A stretch of 64,000 bases of DNA from Conyzicola lurida (GTDB lineage: Bacteria; Actinomycetota; Actinomycetes; Actinomycetales; Microbacteriaceae). Below are positions 47,756 through 61,571 of this stretch, in pieces. Positions within the stretch are counted from its first letter, which is position 1, and each line of letters begins with the position of its first letter. The notes below the pieces were generated by a model. That model had not been told where the DNA came from, made no database searches, and was given only the letters and a program-made list of their open reading frames with translations. Location of the stretch: positions 1,488,001-1,552,000 of the forward strand of contig NZ_JACHMJ010000001.1 of NCBI RefSeq assembly GCF_014204935.1, in the 5' to 3' direction. The translations under genes were made by a program, and so were the position numbers.

Positions 47756-48736
47756 TCAGACATCGTCCATGTCGGGCGGGAGGTTCGCGTCGGTGCCGGG
47801 GATGTCCAGGTCGCTCGCGCGCTTGTCGGCCATGGCGAGGAGGCGGCGGATGCGGCCCGCGACGGCGTCCTTCGTCATGGGCGGGTCGGCGTGGTGGCCG
47901 AGCTCGTCGAGGCTCGAGTCACGGAATCGCAGTCGCAGCTCCCCCGCGTACCGCAGGTGCTTCGGCGTGGTGTCGTCGAGGATCTCGAGCGCGCGCTCCA
48001 CCCGGGCGCAGGCGGCGACGGCGGCCTGCGCGCTGCGGCGGAGGTTGGCGTCGTCGAAGTTGACGAGACGGTTCGCGGTGGCGCGCACCTCGCGGCGCTG
48101 GCGAAGCTGCTCCCAGGCCTCGACGCTCGCGGTCGCCCCCATGTGCACGAGCATGGTGCCGATCGCTTCGCCGTCGCGGATGACGACGCGGTGCACGCCG
48201 CGCACCTCGCGGCTCTTCGCGGCGACGCCGAGACGGCCCGCAGCGCCGACGAGCGCCATCGCCGCCTCGTTGCCGGGGCAGGTGATCTCGAGTGCGGCCG
48301 AGCGGCCGGGGTCGGTGAGCGATCCTGCGGCGAGGAACGCCCCGCGCCAGATGGCGGCGACCTCCTCGCGCGAGCCGGTGGTGAGCTTGTTCGGGAGTCC
48401 GCGGATGGGACGGCGGCGCGCGTCGAGCAGGCCGGTCTGGCGGGCGAGGGTCTCGCCGCCCTCGACGACGCGGACGACGTACTGGTTGGTGCGGCGCGTG
48501 CCGGACGCGGGGATGACCGCGGCTTCGCTGCGGACGCCGTAGAGCTCGGCGAGGTCCTTGCGGACGCGGCGTGCCACGTGCGGCGAGTCGAGCTCCGACT
48601 CGACCGCGATGCGGTTGGAGATCATGTGCAGCCCGCCCGAGAACCGCAGGATGGTCGCGAGTTCTGCAGCGCGCACCGTGGTCTTGCTGACCTCGAGCCG
48701 CGCGAGTTCGTCTTTGACGTCGGCCGTTAATGCCAC
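47756..48736 (-). CDS. whiA: Sporulation/cell-division regulator WhiA
   Basis: A 326-residue WhiA protein with N-terminal degenerate LAGLIDADG-like domains and a C-terminal helix-turn-helix (about 235-310). [25 protein letters not shown] and [14 protein letters not shown] are family signatures. It is a DNA-binding protein affecting division in non-sporulating actinobacteria. It lies 46 bp after rapZ; the gene yvcK, usually found between them, is absent. Confidence 0.94.
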   Translation of the reverse strand: MALTADVKDELARLEVSKTTVRAAELATILRFSGGLHMISNRIAVESELDSPHVARRVRKDLAELYGVRSEAAVIPASGTRRTNQYVVRVVEGGETLARQTGLLDARRRPIRGLPNKLTTGSREEVAAIWRGAFLAAGSLTDPGRSAALEITCPGNEAAMALVGAAGRLGVAAKSREVRGVHRVVIRDGEAIGTMLVHMGATASVEAWEQLRQRREVRATANRLVNFDDANLRRSAQAAVAACARVERALEILDDTTPKHLRYAGELRLRFRDSSLDELGHHADPPMTKDAVAGRIRRLLAMADKRASDLDIPGTDANLPPDMDDV

Positions 48737-48782
48737 TGATTACTCTCTTTTCTCGTTGGAGAATGCTGGGGCGACTGGCGCG

Positions 48783-49658
48783 CTACTCGCGGCCGAGGTC
48801 GCGGTGCTTCACGCTGACGGCAACGCCAGGCAGGCCGCGTAGCAACGTCGCAAGTTCTTCAGCGACGGCCACCGATCGGTGTTTGCCCCCTGTGCATCCA
48901 ACTGCGATCGTAGCGTGTCTCTTGTTCTCACGCTGATAGCCGGCCAGCACCGGAGCGAGGGCTGCGGCGTAGGAATCGACGAATTCGCGGGCGCCCTCCT
49001 GCCCCAGCACGAACTCGCTGACCTCGGCGTCGAGACCGGTGTGGGGCCGCAACTCGGGGATCCAGAACGGGTTCGGAATGAAGCGCGCGTCGGCGACCAG
49101 GTCGGCGTCGGCGGGCAGTCCGTACTTGAAACCGAAACTCAGGATGGTGACCTGCGCGCCGGGCGTTTCGGCCTTCGCGAACTTCTCCTGGATGCTCGTC
49201 GCCAGCTGGTGGATGTTGAGTTCCGACGTATCGACGACGATGTCGCTGCCGGACCGGAGTTCTTCCATCAGCTTGCGTTCCGCGGTGATGCCGTCGAGCA
49301 GTGTGCCGTCGTCTTGCAGAGGGTGCGGTCGCCGCACCTGCTCGAAACGCCGCACCAGAGCGGCATCCGTCGCATCGAGGAAAAGCACGCGCACCTGGGC
49401 GTTCTCGCGCAGCGTCTCGACCGCTTCCTGCACGTCGGCGAACAGCTTGCCGCCGCGCACGTCGACGATCGCGGCGATGCGCGGCAGGGCGTTGCCCGCG
49501 TGCTGTGCGAGTTCGACCAGTGGGCGCAGCATCTGCGGCGGCAGGTTGTCGACGACGTACCAGCCGAGGTCCTCCAGCGCGTTGCCGACGGTGGAACGGC
49601 CGGCGCCGGACATCCCGGTCACGATGAGCAGCTCTTGGGCGTCGCTCGTGGTGGTCAT
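48783..49658 (-). CDS. rapZ: RNase adapter-like nucleotide-binding protein RapZ
   Basis: A 291-residue P-loop protein of the RapZ/YvcJ family. Walker A is [10 protein letters not shown], and [23 protein letters not shown]-like ([10 protein letters not shown]) and [10 protein letters not shown] are conserved. In E. coli RapZ controls glmS mRNA via small RNAs; in actinobacteria the role is unclear. It sits in the conserved uvrC-rapZ-whiA row. Confidence 0.93.
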   Translation of the reverse strand: MTTTSDAQELLIVTGMSGAGRSTVGNALEDLGWYVVDNLPPQMLRPLVELAQHAGNALPRIAAIVDVRGGKLFADVQEAVETLRENAQVRVLFLDATDAALVRRFEQVRRPHPLQDDGTLLDGITAERKLMEELRSGSDIVVDTSELNIHQLATSIQEKFAKAETPGAQVTILSFGFKYGLPADADLVADARFIPNPFWIPELRPHTGLDAEVSEFVLGQEGAREFVDSYAAALAPVLAGYQRENKRHATIAVGCTGGKHRSVAVAEELATLLRGLPGVAVSVKHRDLGRE

Positions 49659-49727
49659 CGGTATCGAACCTTCGTCTGGATAGGCCTATGTGTTCGCATT
49701 AGTTATCAAGGATAGCGACAGCGCGCC

Positions 49728-51647
49728 TCACGGGTTACGCAGACCGTCGACGATCTGCTGCGCGAGCGACGGTCCGATGCCCTTGACCTCGGTGATGGCG
49801 GCGGCGTCGGCGGCGCGCAGGCGCGTGACGGAGCCGAAATGCTTGAGCAGTTCGCTGACGCGTGCCGGGCCGAGGCCGGGGATGTCGGCGAGCTTCGACG
49901 TGATGTCCGACTTGCGCTTCTGGCGCTGGAACGTGATGGCGAACCGGTGCGCCTCGTCGCGGATGCGCTGGAACAGGAAGAGCGCGTCGCTGTTACGCGG
50001 CAGGATCACGGGGTAGTCGGAGTCGGGCAGCCAGATCTCTTCCAGTCGCTTGGCGATGCCGCAGAGCTGGATGCCGGTGACGCCCGAGTCGTCGAGGGCA
50101 CGCTGGGCGGCCGCGACCTGGGGCTGCCCGCCGTCGACGATCAACAGGTTGGGGCGGTAGGCGAAGCGCTTGCGCTCGACCGTGACGTCGTCTCCCCCGA
50201 CGACCACCGTGGCGTCGGTCGACAGCGCGATGGCGGCCTCGGCGGCGGCGCCGGCGTCGGGTTCGTCCTCGAGGTGCGCGAGGCGGCGCATGAGCGTCTG
50301 GTAGATCGACTCGGTGTCGTCGGTGGAGTCGGCGATCGAGAAGCGGCGGTACTGGTCTTTGCGGGGCAGGCCGTCTTCGAAGACCACCATCGAGGCGACG
50401 ATGTTGGTGCCGCTGAGGTGGGAGACGTCGTAGCACTCCATGCGGAGCGGCGCGTCGGTCATACCGAGGGCCTCTTGGATGTCGGCGAGGGCCTGTGACC
50501 GGGCGACGAAGTCACCGCTGCGGCGGGTCTTGTAGAGCATCAGGGCGTTGCGGGCGTTGGTCGACACCGTGAGCGCGAGTGCGGCCTTGTCGCCGCGCTG
50601 GGCGACGCGCAACGCGACCTTGCCGGGCGTGGTGCGGATGTCGGTGAGGAACATCTCGAGCTCGGCGGTGTCGTCGGGCAGCGCCGGAACGTAGATGTCG
50701 CGGGGCGGCTCCTGGTCGCCGTACGCGTTCTGCAGCACCGTGTCCACGAGCTCGGGCAGTTCGAGGTCGAGCTCTTTGTCGACGACCCAGCCGCGCACAC
50801 CGCGGATACGGCCGCCGCGCACGATGAACTGCTGCACAGCAGCGGCGAGTTCGTCGTGGGCGATGCCGAAGATGTCGGCGTCGACCTCGTCGCTGAGCAC
50901 GACGCTGCTCTTCGACAGGGCGTTCTCGAGCGCGGAGAGCTGGTCGCGGTAGCGGGCCGCGGACTCGTAGTCCATCTCCTGCGACGAGGCCATCATCTTC
51001 TTCGAGATCTCGGCCGTGTAGCGGGTGTCGTTTCCGCCCATAAACGAGGCGAAGTCGAGCGCGATCGACTTGTGGTCTTCCTTGCTGATGCGGCCCACGC
51101 AGGGTGCGGCGCACTTGCCGATGTCGCCGAGGAGGCACGGGCGGCCGGTCTGCTCCGCGCGCTTGTAGGTCGCGTCGGAACACGAGCGCATCGGGAACGC
51201 CTTGAGCATCAGGTCGACAGTCTCGCGGATCGCCCACACCTTCGTGTACGGGCCGAAATACCGGGCGCCCTTAAGGTTCTTGTTGCGTGTGACGAGCACA
51301 CGCGGCACCGGTTCGCCGAGGGTGATCGCGAGGTACGGGTACGACTTGTCGTCCCGGAACTTCACGTTGAACGGCGGGTCGAACTCCTTGATCCAGGTGT
51401 ACTCGAGCTGCAGCGCCTCGAACTCGCTGCCGACGACCGTCCACTCGACGCTCGACGCGGAGAGCACCATGCGCCGGGTGCGCTCGTGCAGGCTGCGCAG
51501 CGGCTGGAAGTAGTTCGCCAGCCGCGCGCGCAGACTGTTGGCCTTGCCGACGTAGAGCACGCGCCCGCCGTCGTCACGGAAGCGGTAGACGCCGGGAGCG
51601 GTAGGGATCTCCCCCGCTTTCGGGCGCCAACTGACGGTTTCACTCAT
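49728..51647 (-). CDS. uvrC: Excinuclease ABC subunit C
   Basis: A 639-residue nuclease of nucleotide-excision repair. Domains are GIY-YIG (GVYRF...VLYVGKA, about 19-45), a Cys-rich region, the UVR domain (about 205-240), the RNase H-like nuclease domain (about 390-540) and a C-terminal helix-hairpin-helix pair ([21 protein letters not shown]). It follows uvrA by 17 bp. Confidence 0.97.
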   Translation of the reverse strand: MSETVSWRPKAGEIPTAPGVYRFRDDGGRVLYVGKANSLRARLANYFQPLRSLHERTRRMVLSASSVEWTVVGSEFEALQLEYTWIKEFDPPFNVKFRDDKSYPYLAITLGEPVPRVLVTRNKNLKGARYFGPYTKVWAIRETVDLMLKAFPMRSCSDATYKRAEQTGRPCLLGDIGKCAAPCVGRISKEDHKSIALDFASFMGGNDTRYTAEISKKMMASSQEMDYESAARYRDQLSALENALSKSSVVLSDEVDADIFGIAHDELAAAVQQFIVRGGRIRGVRGWVVDKELDLELPELVDTVLQNAYGDQEPPRDIYVPALPDDTAELEMFLTDIRTTPGKVALRVAQRGDKAALALTVSTNARNALMLYKTRRSGDFVARSQALADIQEALGMTDAPLRMECYDVSHLSGTNIVASMVVFEDGLPRKDQYRRFSIADSTDDTESIYQTLMRRLAHLEDEPDAGAAAEAAIALSTDATVVVGGDDVTVERKRFAYRPNLLIVDGGQPQVAAAQRALDDSGVTGIQLCGIAKRLEEIWLPDSDYPVILPRNSDALFLFQRIRDEAHRFAITFQRQKRKSDITSKLADIPGLGPARVSELLKHFGSVTRLRAADAAAITEVKGIGPSLAQQIVDGLRNP

Positions 51648-51664
51648 GGGCCGACTCGCACCGC

Positions 51665-54547
<2,883 letters not shown>

Positions 54548-54591
54548 TCTATTCGAGCTGGAAAATGTGGGTGGTACTCGGGAGGGTCGTG

Positions 54592-56661
54592 CTACGAGAG
54601 GTGGCCCGCGGCTTCCATCTGCCGCAGTTCCTTCTTCAGATCGGACACCTCGTCGCGCAGCCGGCCGGCGAGCTCGAACTTGAGTTCTCCGGCTGCGAGC
54701 AACATCTGGTCGTTGAGGTCGCGGATGATCGCCTCGAGCTCGTTCGCCCCCGCCGCGGCCTTGCCGTGCTGGCGTAGGTTCGGCGTGGGCGACTTCTTGC
54801 GGCCGTCGCCGCGGCCGGAGAGCAGCGCCGCGGTGTCGGCGTTCTCGCGCTCGAGCGCGTCGGTGATGTCGGCGATCTTCTTGCGCAGCGGCTGCGGATC
54901 GACGCCCTTTTCGAGGTTGTAGGCGATCTGCTTCTCACGGCGGCGGTCGGTCTCCTCGATCGCGCGCTTCATCGAGTCGGTGAGCACGTCGGCGTACATG
55001 TGTACCTCGCCCGAGACGTTGCGCGCCGCGCGACCGATCGTCTGGATGAGCGACGTCGACGACCGGAGGAAGCCCTCTTTGTCGGCGTCGAGGATCGCGA
55101 CGAGCGACACCTCGGGAAGGTCGAGGCCCTCACGCAGCAGGTTGATGCCGACCAGCACGTCGTAGACGCCCTGGCGCAGTTCGGTGAGCAGCTCGACGCG
55201 GCGCAGGGTGTCGACGTCGGAGTGCAGGTAACGCACGCGCACGCCCGCCTCGCCGAGGAACTCGGTGAGCTCCTCGGACATCTTCTTGGTGAGGGTCGTC
55301 ACCAGCACGCGCTCGTTGCGCTCGACGCGCACCTTGATCTGCTCGAGCAGGTCGTCGATCTGGCCCTTGGTCGGCTTGATGACGATCTGCGGGTCGAGAA
55401 GGCCGGTCGGGCGGATGATCTGCTCGACGACGGAGTCGGTGATGCCCAGCTCGTACTTGCCGGGGGTCGCCGACAGGTAGACGCGCTGGCCGACCCGGTC
55501 GAGGAACTCGGGCCACTTGAGCGGGCGGTTGTCGAGCGCGCTCGGCAGGCGGAACCCGTGCTCGACGAGCGTGCGCTTGCGGCTGGCGTCACCCTCGTAC
55601 ATCGCGCCGATCTGCGGAACGGTGACGTGCGACTCGTCGATGACGACGAGGAAGTCGTCGGGGAAGTAGTCGATGAGGCAGTGCGGCGCTTCGCCGGGCA
55701 TGCGTCCGTCGATGTGCGCCGAGTAGTTCTCGATGCCGTTGCAGAAGCCGATCTGCTCCATCATCTCGAGGTCGAAGGTGGTGCGCATGCGCAGACGCTG
55801 TGCCTCGAGCAGCTTGCCCTGCTTCTCCAGCTCGGCGAGCCGCATGGCCAGCTCTTCTTTGATCGTGCCGATGGCGCGGTGCATAACGTCGGTACCGGCC
55901 ACGTAGTGCGATCCGGGGAACACCGAAACGGCGTCGAGCTTCTTGACGATGTCGCCGGTGAGCGGGTGGAGCGAGTAGAGCGCCTCGATCTCGTCACCGA
56001 ACATCTCGATGCGGATCGCGAGTTCTTCGTACATCGGGATGATCTCGATGGTGTCGCCGCGCACGCGGAAGTTGCCTCGGGAGAAATCGACGTCGTTGCG
56101 CTGGTACTGCATCGACACGAACTTGCGGATGAGAGTCTCGCGCGGGATCTGCTGGCCCACCTGCAGGGCGACCATCGCCTCGAGGTAGCCCTCGGGCGTG
56201 CCGAGGCCGTAGATGCAGGACACGGTCGACACCACGACCACGTCGCGTCGGCTGAGCAGCGAGTTGGTGGTCGAGTGGCGCAGACGCTCGACCTCGGCGT
56301 TGATCGACGAGTCCTTCTCGATGAAGGTGTCGGTCTGCGGCACGTAGGCCTCTGGCTGGTAGTAGTCGTAGTACGAGACGAAGTACTCGACGGCATTGTT
56401 GGGCATCAGCTCGCGGAACTCGTTGGCGAGCTGGGCCGCGAGGGTCTTGTTGTGCGCGAGTACGAGGGTGGGCCGCTGGACCTGCTCGATGAGCCAGGCC
56501 GTCGTCGCGGATTTGCCGGTACCGGTCGCACCGAGCAGCACGACGTCGGTCTCGCCGGCGTTCACACGGCCCGCGAGCTCCCGGATCGCGGTGGGCTGAT
56601 CGCCGCTCGGGACGTACTCGCTGACAACCTCAAAGGGGCGGACGGCGCGCGTGGGTTCCAT
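54592..56661 (-). CDS. uvrB: Excinuclease ABC subunit B
   Basis: A 689-residue helicase-like damage verifier. Walker A is [14 protein letters not shown], the beta-hairpin region is [21 protein letters not shown], motif II is VIDESHV and motif VI is QTIGRAARN. The C-terminal UVR domain (about 640-680) binds UvrC. It lies 9 bp downstream of coaE. Confidence 0.98.
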   Translation of the reverse strand: MEPTRAVRPFEVVSEYVPSGDQPTAIRELAGRVNAGETDVVLLGATGTGKSATTAWLIEQVQRPTLVLAHNKTLAAQLANEFRELMPNNAVEYFVSYYDYYQPEAYVPQTDTFIEKDSSINAEVERLRHSTTNSLLSRRDVVVVSTVSCIYGLGTPEGYLEAMVALQVGQQIPRETLIRKFVSMQYQRNDVDFSRGNFRVRGDTIEIIPMYEELAIRIEMFGDEIEALYSLHPLTGDIVKKLDAVSVFPGSHYVAGTDVMHRAIGTIKEELAMRLAELEKQGKLLEAQRLRMRTTFDLEMMEQIGFCNGIENYSAHIDGRMPGEAPHCLIDYFPDDFLVVIDESHVTVPQIGAMYEGDASRKRTLVEHGFRLPSALDNRPLKWPEFLDRVGQRVYLSATPGKYELGITDSVVEQIIRPTGLLDPQIVIKPTKGQIDDLLEQIKVRVERNERVLVTTLTKKMSEELTEFLGEAGVRVRYLHSDVDTLRRVELLTELRQGVYDVLVGINLLREGLDLPEVSLVAILDADKEGFLRSSTSLIQTIGRAARNVSGEVHMYADVLTDSMKRAIEETDRRREKQIAYNLEKGVDPQPLRKKIADITDALERENADTAALLSGRGDGRKKSPTPNLRQHGKAAAGANELEAIIRDLNDQMLLAAGELKFELAGRLRDEVSDLKKELRQMEAAGHLS

Positions 56662-56670
56662 TCCACCAGC

Positions 56671-57303
56671 TTAGGCTCGGCCACCGACATTGCGCTGGAC
56701 GGTGCCCCGCACCCGCTCGTACAGGGCGTCGGCCTGGTCGAGCGTCTGCTGCAGGGTGCCGTTGCTGTCGATCACGACATCGGCCATCGCGAGCCGTTCG
56801 GCATCGCTGGCCTGCGAGTTGATGCGGTGGCCGGCTTCCTCGGGAGTCAGTCCCCTGATCGAGACCAGCCGGTCGAGCCGGGTGGCGGATGACGCGTCCA
56901 CCACCACCACGAGGTCGAAGGTGATCGGGCGGTCGGCGGCGGCCTCGGCGAGCAGCGGCACGTCGTAGACGACGACCGCGTCCGGGTCTGCGCGCTCGGC
57001 GGCCTCGAACAGCTCGCGTGCCCGCCGCCACACCGCGGGGTGCGTGATCGCGTTGAGGGCGAGCCGCTCCCCCGGGTCGGAGAAGATCACGGCGCCGAGG
57101 GCCGCTCGGTCGAGAGCTCCGTCGGGCGCGATGACCGCGGGGCCGAACCGTTCTGCGATGGCCGCGAGCCCCGGCGTTCCCGGCTCGACGACCTCGCGCG
57201 CCAGTTTGTCGGCATCCACCACCACCGCTCCGAGCTCGCCGAGACGACTGGCCACCGCGGATTTTCCGGACGCGATTCCCCCGGTGAGACCGATCAGATA
57301 CAT
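56671..57303 (-). CDS. coaE: Dephospho-CoA kinase
   Basis: A 210-residue kinase for the last step of coenzyme A synthesis. The P-loop is GLTGGIASGKS, with DADKLAREVV and THPAVW as conserved segments and the LID near RGLTPEEAGHRI. The ATG at 57301-57303 starts directly at the family's first residues (MYLIGLTGG); the longer frame up to 57390 is not supported. No clear ribosome site is present. Divergent from the DUF4126 gene. Confidence 0.94.
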   Translation of the reverse strand: MYLIGLTGGIASGKSAVASRLGELGAVVVDADKLAREVVEPGTPGLAAIAERFGPAVIAPDGALDRAALGAVIFSDPGERLALNAITHPAVWRRARELFEAAERADPDAVVVYDVPLLAEAAADRPITFDLVVVVDASSATRLDRLVSIRGLTPEEAGHRINSQASDAERLAMADVVIDSNGTLQQTLDQADALYERVRGTVQRNVGGRA

Positions 57304-57340
57304 GCCCGCAATGCTAGCCTCGCAAGCGGGAGGAATAGGA

Positions 57341-57931
57341 ATGCTCGAGATTCTCACGGGAACGGGACTGGCCGCCGCCGCCGGTCTCAACGCCTACATT
57401 CCGCTCCTGTTGCTCGGGCTCGGCGCCCGCTTCCTCGATGTCATCACCCTGCCCGCCGGGTGGGTCTGGCTCGAGAACGAGTGGGTCCTCGGCATTCTCG
57501 GGGTGCTGCTCGTCATCGAATTCTTCGCCGATAAGATCCCCGCCGTCGACTCGGTCAACGACGTCATCCAGACGGTCGTGCGGCCGGCGTCGGGCGGCAT
57601 CGTCTTCGGCAGCGGCTCCGCGAGCGAAACGGCTGCGGTGACCGACCCCGCCGCGTTCTTCGAGTCGAACCAGTGGGTACCGATCGTCACCGGCGTCGTC
57701 GTAGCGCTGCTCGTACACGGGGCGAAGACCGCCGTTCGACCGGCACTCAACGTGGCGACCTTCGGCCTCGCCGCGCCCGTCGCGAGCTTCTTCGAGGACG
57801 TCAGCAGCGTGTTCCTATCGCTGTTCGCGCTCGTCATCCCGGTGCTCGTCGTCGTGGCGATCGTGGGGCTGGTGGTGCTGTTCGTCGTTCTGATGCGGCG
57901 GTACCGGCGGTCGCGGGCGGGCGTCGCTTAA
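57341..57931 (+). CDS. DUF4126 domain membrane protein
   Basis: A 196-residue protein with about five membrane helices. The opening MLEILTGTGLAAAAGLNAYIPLLLLGL and the loop NEWVLGILGVLLVIEFFADKIP ... DSVNDVIQT fit DUF4126, a family without known function. GGGAGGAATAGG precedes the ATG. It is the only plus-strand gene in the last 20 kb, placed between coaE and rpsA. Confidence 0.87.
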   Translation: MLEILTGTGLAAAAGLNAYIPLLLLGLGARFLDVITLPAGWVWLENEWVLGILGVLLVIEFFADKIPAVDSVNDVIQTVVRPASGGIVFGSGSASETAAVTDPAAFFESNQWVPIVTGVVVALLVHGAKTAVRPALNVATFGLAAPVASFFEDVSSVFLSLFALVIPVLVVVAIVGLVVLFVVLMRRYRRSRAGVA

Positions 57932-57932
57932 C

Positions 57933-57979
57933 GACGGACGGCCGCCACCCGCGCTGAGCGCGAGTGACGGCCGTCCGTT
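57933..57979. terminator. Bidirectional terminator between DUF4126 gene and rpsA
   Basis: Outer arms ACGGACGGCCG (57934-57944) and CGGCCGTCCGT (57968-57978) with an inner GC stem around TGA. It lies between convergent genes ending at 57931 and 57991. T-tracts are weak. Confidence 0.7.
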
Positions 57980-57990
57980 ACTCCGGTGGA

Positions 57991-59451
57991 CTAGGAGTTG
58001 TTGCTCAGCTTCTCGCGAAGAGCCGCGAGCGACTCGTCGTCCGCGAGCGTGCCGGCCGAAGCCGAGTCGCTCGAGAAGGTCGACGCGCCCGAGGGGACGT
58101 CGCTCGAGGAGGTGTTGTTCTCCTCGAGGGCTGCGGCTGCAACCTGCTTCTTGTGAGACTCCCAACGAGCCTGGGCTGCAGCGTACTGCTGCTCCCATGC
58201 CTCGCGAGCGGACTCGAAGCCTTCCTTCCACTCCTGGGTCTCCGGGTCGAATCCGTCCGGGTACTTGTAGTTGCCGGCTTCGTCGTACTCGGTGAGCATT
58301 CCGTAGAGTGCGGGGTCGAACTCGGTGCCCTCGGGGTCGACGCCCTCGTTCGCCTGCTTCAGCGAGAGGCTGATGCGGCGACGCTCGAGGTCGATGTCGA
58401 TGACCTTGACGAACACCTCGTCGCCGACCGAGACAACCTGCTCGGCGAGTTCGACGTGCTTGCCCGAGAGCTCGGAGATGTGGACGAGGCCCTCGATGCC
58501 CTCTGCGACGCGGACGAACGCGCCGAAGGGAACGAGCTTCGTGACCTTACCCGGTGCAACCTGTCCGATTGCGTGGGTGCGGGCGAATACCTGCCACGGG
58601 TCTTCCTGCGTGGCCTTGAGCGACAGCGACACGCGCTCGCGCTCGAGGTCGACCTCGAGGATCTCGACGGTGACTTCCTGGCCAACCTCGACGACCTCGG
58701 AGGCGTGCTCGATGTGCTTCCACGACAGCTCGGACACGTGGACGAGACCGTCCACGCCGCCGAGGTCGACGAACGCACCGAAGTTGACGATCGACGAGAC
58801 GACACCCTTGCGGACCTGGCCCTTGGCGAGGTTCGCAAGGAACGTGGTGCGGCTTTCGCTCTGCGTCTGCTCGAGCAGGGCGCGGCGCGACAGCACGACG
58901 TTGTTGCGGTTCTTGTCGAGCTCGAGGATCTTGGCCTCGATCTCCTGGCCCAGGTACGGGGTCAGGTCGCGAACGCGGCGAAGCTCGATGAGCGAGGCGG
59001 GAAGGAAGCCACGGAGACCGATGTCCACGATGAGGCCACCCTTGACGACCTCGATAACGGAACCGGTGACGATGCCGTCCTCGTCCTTGATCTTCTCGAC
59101 GTCGCCCCATGCACGCTCGTACTGAGCGCGCTTCTTCGACAGGATGAGGCGGCCTTCTTTGTCTTCCTTCTGGAGGACGAGGGCCTCGACGGTGTCGCCG
59201 ACCTGGACGACCTCGCTCGGGTCGACATCGTGCTTGATGGAGAGTTCGCGGGAGGGGATTACACCCTCGGTCTTGTAACCGACGTCGAGGAGGACCTCGT
59301 CACGATCGATCTTGACGACGGTACCTTCGATGAGGTCTCCGTCGTTGAAAAACTTCAGCGTCTTTTCGACCGCTGCAAGGAAGTCTTCTGCGGATCCGAT
59401 GTCATTGATCGCGACCTGCTTGGGTGCCTTGGCGGGCGTTACGAGTGTCAT
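57991..59451 (-). CDS. rpsA: 30S ribosomal protein S1
   Basis: A 486-residue S1 with four S1 RNA-binding repeats (about 36-105, 122-188, 209-277, 294-363), each with the VGDxV/FGAFVxxxxxxGLVHxSE pattern. The acidic, alanine-rich C-terminal tail (after about 385) is normal for actinobacteria. Upstream of coaE in the conserved order. It promotes mRNA binding to the 30S subunit. Confidence 0.97.
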   Translation of the reverse strand: MTLVTPAKAPKQVAINDIGSAEDFLAAVEKTLKFFNDGDLIEGTVVKIDRDEVLLDVGYKTEGVIPSRELSIKHDVDPSEVVQVGDTVEALVLQKEDKEGRLILSKKRAQYERAWGDVEKIKDEDGIVTGSVIEVVKGGLIVDIGLRGFLPASLIELRRVRDLTPYLGQEIEAKILELDKNRNNVVLSRRALLEQTQSESRTTFLANLAKGQVRKGVVSSIVNFGAFVDLGGVDGLVHVSELSWKHIEHASEVVEVGQEVTVEILEVDLERERVSLSLKATQEDPWQVFARTHAIGQVAPGKVTKLVPFGAFVRVAEGIEGLVHISELSGKHVELAEQVVSVGDEVFVKVIDIDLERRRISLSLKQANEGVDPEGTEFDPALYGMLTEYDEAGNYKYPDGFDPETQEWKEGFESAREAWEQQYAAAQARWESHKKQVAAAALEENNTSSSDVPSGASTFSSDSASAGTLADDESLAALREKLSNNS

Positions 59452-59583
59452 GTAGTTAGTGCTCCAGTAAGGGCATAAATTAGGCCGTCGGCGAGGGTGA
59501 TGCGGTTATTTCGCCGAAGGCAGGCGGATAGGTGTCACGAATGTGACATTCCAGCATAGCTAATTCCGCGGAGTGATGCGCAA

Positions 59584-61257
59584 CTACGCGCGGAGAGCCG
59601 CTTTCAGCGTGTCGAGGCCGACTCCGCCGATGTCGAGGGCGCGCTTGTGGAACGCCTTGATGTCGAACGCGGCACCCTCGCGCGCGGCCGCTTCGTCGCG
59701 TAGCTGCTCCCAGATGCGCTGGCCGACCTTGTACGACGGCGCCTGTCCGGGCCACCCGAGGTAGCGGTTCACCTCGAAGCGCACGAACTCGGGGCTCATG
59801 TTGACGTTGCGGCCGAGGAAGCCGAACGCGTACTCCCCCGTCCACGGCCCGGACCCGTCGGGCAGCGGCTTCTCGAGGTGCACGCCGATGTCGAGCACGA
59901 CGCGGGCGGCGCGCATGCGCTGCCCGTCGAGCATGCCGAGGCGGTCGGCGGGGTCGTCGAGGTAGCCGAGCTGCTCCATCAGGCGCTCGGCGTAGAGCGC
60001 CCAGCCCTCGGCGTGGCCGCTGGTGCCCGCGTTGCGGCGCCAGGTGTTGAGCGTCGCCTTGTTGTACACGGCCTGACCGATCTGCAGGTGATGGCCGGGG
60101 ACCCCCTCGTGGTAGACCGTGGTCAACTCGCGCCAGGTGTCGAACTCGGTGACGCCCTCGGGCACGCTCCACCACATCTGGCCGGGACGGGAGAAGTCGT
60201 CGGTGGGGTTGGTGTAGTAGATGCCGCCCTCCTGGGTGGGGGCGATCATGCACTCGAGCCGCTTCACCAGATCGGGGATGTCGAACTGGGTGCGCGACAG
60301 TTCTTCGACCGCGCGGTCGCTCGTCTCCTGCATCCAACGCTGTAGCGCGTCGGTGCCGTGCAGCTTGCGGGCCGGGTCGCCGTCGAGGAACGCGATCGCC
60401 TCGAGCACGGACGCCCCGGGCTTGATCTCTTTCGCGATGGCTTCCTGCTCGGCCGTCATGCGCGCGAGCTCCTCGATACCCCACTCGTAGGTCTCGTCGA
60501 GGTCGACGGTCGCGCCGAGGAACCCGCGCGAGGCGAGGGCGTACAGCTCGCGGCCCACCGCGTCTTTCTGCTGGGCGCGCGGCGCGAGCTCGTCGTTCAG
60601 AAAGTCGACGAGCGAACCGTATGCGTCCGCGGAGGCGCGGGCTCCGTCATCCAGCTCGCTCTTCAGGCTTGTCGGGAGTTCGTCGTCGCCGGCCCGTGCG
60701 TTCTTCGCCAGTTCGAAGAAGAATCCGGATGTCGCGAGCTGCTTCTTCGCTTGGGCGACGACCTCCACGACCTGGCGGATCGCGGGCGTGTTGCCGGCGC
60801 CGATGCCGGACCGGAGCGACTCGATGTAGCCGGCCATGGCTTCGGGCAGGTTTCTCAGCCGGGTGGCGACGTGCGACCAGTCGTCGACGGTGTCGGTGGG
60901 CATGAGGTCGAAGATGTCGCGCAGTTCTTGCGCGGGACTCGCGATGACGTTGAGGTCACGCTGGTCGAAGCCGGCCTCGTGCTTGTCGATGGTGAGCTGG
61001 AGTTCGCGGGCGAGGTCCATCTTGGTGACCTCGTCGACGGCGTCGACCGGCGTGGCGGCCGTGATCTGCGCGAGCGCGGCCCTCGTGTGAACGATGGCGT
61101 TCTCGGCTCCGGCGGGCGAGTAGTCGGCGTACTCGCCCTCGCGTCCGGGACGCCCGAGGTAGACGCCGAGCTCGGGGTAGAGCTCGAGCTGGGTGTCGAC
61201 CCAGGTCTCCGCGATCTGGTCGACGGTCGTGGGGGTGCGTGGTGTCGCGTCGGTCAT
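59584..61257 (-). CDS. DUF885 family protein (putative metallopeptidase)
   Basis: A 557-residue, alpha-helical DUF885 protein. The zinc-type signature is VYHEGVPGHHLQ near residue 380, and NAGTSGHAEGWALYAERLM follows, matching the second half of the metallopeptidase-like site. No signal peptide, so probably cytoplasmic. Substrates are unknown. It lies 6 bp after the HPr gene and could be cotranscribed. Confidence 0.87.
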   Translation of the reverse strand: MTDATPRTPTTVDQIAETWVDTQLELYPELGVYLGRPGREGEYADYSPAGAENAIVHTRAALAQITAATPVDAVDEVTKMDLARELQLTIDKHEAGFDQRDLNVIASPAQELRDIFDLMPTDTVDDWSHVATRLRNLPEAMAGYIESLRSGIGAGNTPAIRQVVEVVAQAKKQLATSGFFFELAKNARAGDDELPTSLKSELDDGARASADAYGSLVDFLNDELAPRAQQKDAVGRELYALASRGFLGATVDLDETYEWGIEELARMTAEQEAIAKEIKPGASVLEAIAFLDGDPARKLHGTDALQRWMQETSDRAVEELSRTQFDIPDLVKRLECMIAPTQEGGIYYTNPTDDFSRPGQMWWSVPEGVTEFDTWRELTTVYHEGVPGHHLQIGQAVYNKATLNTWRRNAGTSGHAEGWALYAERLMEQLGYLDDPADRLGMLDGQRMRAARVVLDIGVHLEKPLPDGSGPWTGEYAFGFLGRNVNMSPEFVRFEVNRYLGWPGQAPSYKVGQRIWEQLRDEAAAREGAAFDIKAFHKRALDIGGVGLDTLKAALRA

Positions 61258-61263
61258 CGCTGG

Positions 61264-61533
61264 CTATTCCTTGTCGAGGTCGGTCTCGAGCACGGCGGCG
61301 AGGGCGGCGATCGCCTCGTCGGCTCCGTCTCCCTCGGCGGCCAGGGTCACGACCTCGCCGTGGCCGATGCCCAGGGAGAGCACGCCGAGAATACTCGCGG
61401 CGTTGACCGAGCGGCCAGCGGCCGACGTGAGGGTGACCGTGGTGCCGGTCGCGGCGGCGGCCTGGGCGAACAGCGATGCGGGGCGGGCGTGCAGTCCGAC
61501 GCTCGAGGCGACGGTGACGGTGCGTTCTGGCAT
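61264..61533 (-). CDS. ptsH: Phosphocarrier protein HPr
   Basis: An 89-residue HPr. The phosphorylated His is in SSVGLHARPAS (about residue 15), and the regulatory Ser region is NAASILGVLSLGIGHG. It passes phosphate from enzyme I to EIIA. Enzyme I is not in the window. Lies 38 bp after the EIIA gene. Confidence 0.94.
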   Translation of the reverse strand: MPERTVTVASSVGLHARPASLFAQAAAATGTTVTLTSAAGRSVNAASILGVLSLGIGHGEVVTLAAEGDGADEAIAALAAVLETDLDKE

Positions 61534-61571
61534 GTTCTGCTCCTCGTGTTCAGGGTGGTGGATCGGTCTGC

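Noticed and set aside
49659-49690. CGAAC...CGT string upstream of rapZ as a LexA box
   Set aside because: The second half-site does not match GTTCG, and the pattern is too weak to support.
57304-57390. Longer coaE with about 29 extra N-terminal residues
   Set aside because: The family's first beta-strand and P-loop begin at the ATG at 57303, and the extension overlaps the upstream region of the divergent DUF4126 gene and has no family-like sequence.
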